Assembly: GCA_009469685.1 (NCBI GenBank) | Contig: SSTA01000324.1 | Location: 1-9,556, forward strand | DNA from: Azonexaceae bacterium | Lineage (GTDB): Bacteria > Pseudomonadota > Gammaproteobacteria > Burkholderiales > Rhodocyclaceae | Direction: 5' to 3' | Length of the DNA stretch: 9,556 nucleotides | Shown here: positions 6,701 to 9,556 of the stretch, piece after piece | Numbering within the stretch: the stretch's first letter is position 1 | How the letters are laid out: every line of letters begins with the position of its first letter | The notes under the pieces: model-generated | Databases searched by the model: none | Told to the model about the DNA's origin: nothing | Seen by the model: only the letters and a program-made list of their open reading frames with translations | Program-made: the position numbers and the translations under genes

Positions 6701-9538
6701 ATGAAAGCGGTGTTGCAGCGAGGGGCAGGCGGCCCCCGGGTGGTTGAATTGAAACAGCGTCTCACTGCGGTTCTGGGCGCTATCGCCGGCGAGTATGCGG
6801 GGCTCGCCGCGGGCGACCAGCTCGATGCCGACACCGAGGCGGCGGTGCGCCGCTGGCAGTCGGGGGTGGGGCTGATTGCCGATGGGGTGGTGGGGCCGCG
6901 CTGTCAGGAACTCCTGGGCATGGAGGTCTTTCCGGACCTGGAACTGCATCCTGGGGCCGACGCCGTTCGCGGCCTTTTCCCGGCCACGAAACCGGCCAAT
7001 ATCGCCCGCTTCCTGCCCTACGTCCTCACGGCCCTGCGGGCTGCGGGGCTCCTCGACCGCAGCCTGGTCATCGCCGCGCTGGCGACGATCCGCGCCGAGA
7101 GCGAGGGCTTCCTTCCCATCGCCGAATTTCAATCCCCCTTCAATACGGCTCCCGGCGGAACGCCCTTCGGCCTCTATGACGGAAGGAGATCCCTGGGCAA
7201 TACCCGATCGGGAGACGGTGCGCGCTACAAGGGTCGGGGCTTCGTCCAACTCACCGGCCGCGCCAATTACCGCCAATTCGGCGGCGAACTGGGCATCGAC
7301 CTGGAAGCGGCGCCGGACCTGGCCAAGTCCCCTGAAATCGCCGCCGCGCTGCTGGCAGTCTTCCTCGCCAGTCGGGCGGAATCGCTGCGCGAAGCGATCG
7401 CCGTGGGTGATCTGCGTCGGGCGCGCAAGATCGTCAATGGCGGCAGTCATGGCCTCGACCGTTTCCGGGATGTCTTCGCCCGCGCTGCCGAACCCTGGCC
7501 TGGGATGCCCGCCGCGCCCGCCGGAAGGGCATCGGCGAAGAAGCCGACGGCGAGCGGCCGTTCCGGGCGCAAGCTCACCGCGTCGCCCGACCCGGGCGAC
7601 CTGCGCGATCGTGCCTATACGCCGCCGCCCGCGACGCTCCCCGACGAATATCCCGCGGCCGGCGCCATCGAGCGCTTCCTGGGCGCCTATACCCGCGCGG
7701 GATTGATCCTCGACCAGGGCCAGGAGGGAGCCTGCACCGGCTTCGGACTCGCCTGCGTGGTCAACTACCTGCGCTGGCGCAAGGCGGACACCCCGGAGTC
7801 CCTGGATTCGGTCAGCCCGCGCATGCTCTACGACTTCGCCCGCCGCTACGACGAATACGCCGGCGAGGATTACGAAGGATCGAGTTGCCGCGGCGCTCTG
7901 AAGGGCTGGCACAAGCACGGCGTCTGCCTCGAGAAGGACTGGCCCTACCGCCAGGGGACGAGCGGCACCCCGGCCTTCGGCTGGGCGGAACGGGCCACCC
8001 GCAATACCCTGGGCGTGTATTACCGCATCGACAAGAAGTCGATTACCGACTTGCAGGCGGCGATCCTGGAGGTCGGTGCCGTCTATGTCTCGGCTTTCAC
8101 CCACGACGGCTGGGATCTTCCCGTGGCCGATCCGGCGCCTCCGGCCGGTCACGGCGATGTGCCGGGCATTGCCTTCGACGGTCAGCCTTCCCAGGAGGGC
8201 GGTCACGCCTTCGCCCTGGTGGGCTTCAACGAGCGCGGGTTCATCGTCCAGAATTCCTGGGGCAAGGACTGGGGGCGCGGCGGTTTCGCCGTCCTCACCT
8301 ACGGCGATTGGCTGGCCAATGCCATGGATGCCTGGGTGGCGGCCCTGGGGGTCCCGGGGGTCGTGGCCGGCCGGCTGACCGGTCTGGGGGCCGCGAACGG
8401 CGCGGCGGCGGGCGCCGACCGCAGTCGCTGGTGGAATGAGGATCAGGCCTATCGCCACAGCGTCGTGCTCGGCAACGACGGCCGCATGGAGCGCTACCTC
8501 ACCGAAGACGAACCGAGCCGCAAGCTCTTCCACCAGGCCTGCGTTCTTCCCGACGCCTGGTTCAGGCAAGACCCGGCGGCCAAGAAGCGCCTGGTCATCT
8601 ATGCCCACGGCGGGCTCAACAGCGAAGCCGACGGCATCGCCCGCGCCCGGGCCATGGGGCGCTACTTCACCGGCAACGGCTGCTACCCGCTCTTCCTGGT
8701 GTGGAAGACCGGCATTCTCGAATCCATCGCCGACATGCTGCGCGACAGGTTTGCGCCCAAACCCGGCCTCGCCGGCTGGTCCCTCACCGACCTCAGCGAT
8801 CCTCTGATCGAAAAGACTCTGGGCCGCCCGGCGGTGCGCCCGATCTGGAGCGAAATGAAGGAAAACGCCCAGCGCTCGGCCCTTTCCGGGCGTGGCGGCG
8901 ACCTACTGGTGGAAGCCTTGCAGAAGCTCGCCGGGACTTGGGGAGACGATCTGGAAATCCATCTGGTGGGGCACTCCGCCGGCTCGATCATCCTCGGCGC
9001 TTTCCTGAAACTCGTCGTCCAGCGCGGCCTGGTGGCGCGCATCGCCTCCACCCATCTCTTTGCGCCGGCGTGCAGCGTCGAGTTCGCCAATCAGCACTAC
9101 GCCGCCCTGCCGGACATCATGGCCAAGCTCCATGTACGGGTGCTTTCCGATCGGGTCGAGCTCGACGACAACGTGGCCGGCATCTACCGGAAGTCTCTGC
9201 TGTATTTTGTCTCCAACGCCCTGGAAACCGATTTGCGCACCCCCATCCTGGGCCTGGACAACGTCACACGCCCCGACTTCGGCGGATGGGACGGCGCCTC
9301 CAGCACGGTTGCGGCCCTCGCCGCATGGCGCGAAGCGGCCGCCAAGGCGGGCCTGGTCAAGCCCAAACGCTGGAAGGTGATCGATTCCGACAAGGTCCTT
9401 GCGGCGCGCAACCCGGATACCCCCATCGACGCCGCCCACGGCAGCTTCGACAACGACGTCGACATCATTGGCGACCTGCTGGAGCGGATTGCCGGTGGGC
9501 CGCTGACCTTGCCGGTGGATGACTTGCGGGGATTCTGA
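6701..9538 (+). CDS. Four-module envelope-degrading enzyme: PG-binding, GH19, papain-like peptidase, alpha/beta hydrolase
   Basis: This 945-residue protein has four modules in order. Residues about 5-73 are a PG_binding_1 domain ([26 protein letters not shown]). Residues about 95-262 are a GH19 chitinase/lysozyme-like domain, with E133 (RAESEGF) as likely catalytic acid and the signature [16 protein letters not shown] (175-190). A basic, Ala/Pro-rich linker (264-300) leads to a C1A papain-like peptidase (about 310-550): Q339, C345 (DQGQEGAC), H502 ([10 protein letters not shown]) and N518 ([12 protein letters not shown]) give a full catalytic set. The last module (about 628-935) is an alpha/beta hydrolase with H636-G-G as probable oxyanion loop, S759 in GHSAG, and H913 as candidate catalytic histidine; its acid is not assigned. 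No signal peptide or membrane segment is visible. Start 6701 has AGGAG 6 bases upstream. The modules suggest attack on glycan, protein and ester or lipid bonds. I know no named family with this layout; a phage-type lysin or secreted effector are alternatives. Confidence 0.88.
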   Translation: MKAVLQRGAGGPRVVELKQRLTAVLGAIAGEYAGLAAGDQLDADTEAAVRRWQSGVGLIADGVVGPRCQELLGMEVFPDLELHPGADAVRGLFPATKPANIARFLPYVLTALRAAGLLDRSLVIAALATIRAESEGFLPIAEFQSPFNTAPGGTPFGLYDGRRSLGNTRSGDGARYKGRGFVQLTGRANYRQFGGELGIDLEAAPDLAKSPEIAAALLAVFLASRAESLREAIAVGDLRRARKIVNGGSHGLDRFRDVFARAAEPWPGMPAAPAGRASAKKPTASGRSGRKLTASPDPGDLRDRAYTPPPATLPDEYPAAGAIERFLGAYTRAGLILDQGQEGACTGFGLACVVNYLRWRKADTPESLDSVSPRMLYDFARRYDEYAGEDYEGSSCRGALKGWHKHGVCLEKDWPYRQGTSGTPAFGWAERATRNTLGVYYRIDKKSITDLQAAILEVGAVYVSAFTHDGWDLPVADPAPPAGHGDVPGIAFDGQPSQEGGHAFALVGFNERGFIVQNSWGKDWGRGGFAVLTYGDWLANAMDAWVAALGVPGVVAGRLTGLGAANGAAAGADRSRWWNEDQAYRHSVVLGNDGRMERYLTEDEPSRKLFHQACVLPDAWFRQDPAAKKRLVIYAHGGLNSEADGIARARAMGRYFTGNGCYPLFLVWKTGILESIADMLRDRFAPKPGLAGWSLTDLSDPLIEKTLGRPAVRPIWSEMKENAQRSALSGRGGDLLVEALQKLAGTWGDDLEIHLVGHSAGSIILGAFLKLVVQRGLVARIASTHLFAPACSVEFANQHYAALPDIMAKLHVRVLSDRVELDDNVAGIYRKSLLYFVSNALETDLRTPILGLDNVTRPDFGGWDGASSTVAALAAWREAAAKAGLVKPKRWKVIDSDKVLAARNPDTPIDAAHGSFDNDVDIIGDLLERIAGGPLTLPVDDLRGF

Positions 9539-9556
9539 GCGGCCCCCGCGAGCGCA

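Noticed and set aside
6590..8608. A 672-codon minus-strand open frame opposite the first two thirds of the fusion enzyme
   Set aside because: It has no recognisable domain, is Gly/Arg/Ala-rich, and would run through the AT-rich control region boundary. The plus frame carries the conserved motifs.
6467..9556. The fusion enzyme as part of an intact prophage lysis cassette or a toxin-immunity pair
   Set aside because: No phage structural, integrase or spanin gene is visible, base composition matches the neighbours, and only 18 bases follow the stop, so an immunity gene downstream can be neither seen nor excluded.

Overview
The window is GC-rich, densely packed and strand-biased, with no rRNA, tRNA, CRISPR or insertion sequence visible. 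The gene content fits a free-living Gram-negative proteobacterium: a TonB-family protein, an M48 peptidase with a signal peptide, a FixJ-type two-component pair and LrgA/LrgB membrane proteins. A betaproteobacterium, perhaps Rhodocyclales-like, is my best guess; this rests on gene style and base composition, not on a marker gene.

Left part (1-2289): a truncated TonB-family gene leaves the window on the minus strand. It diverges across a very short gap from a gene for an exported ankyrin-repeat protein on the plus strand. That gene ends tail-to-tail, 6 bases away, against a minus-strand gene for an exported M48 zinc metallopeptidase, which has a recognisable sigma-70-like promoter of its own.

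Middle part (2357-6466), all minus strand and probably one operon read right to left: lrgA, lrgB (4-base ATGA overlap), a 42-base gap, a 795-residue membrane PAS-PAS histidine kinase, then a FixJ-type response regulator (8-base overlap). The layout suggests that the kinase/regulator pair serves the LrgAB membrane system, as LytST-type pairs do elsewhere, but with an unrelated regulator class.

Right part (6467-9538): an AT-rich control region of 234 bases holds a perfect 9-base direct repeat with a 21-base period. It separates lrgA from a divergent 945-residue plus-strand gene. That protein joins four modules: a peptidoglycan-binding domain, a GH19-type lysozyme/chitinase domain, a papain-like cysteine peptidase with its catalytic residues intact, and an alpha/beta hydrolase with a GHSAG nucleophile elbow. 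It has no signal peptide.

The most interesting reading is that a multi-enzyme envelope-attacking protein shares a control region with a holin-like LrgAB pair and its own two-component system. The module structure is read from sequence; the functional link is inference.
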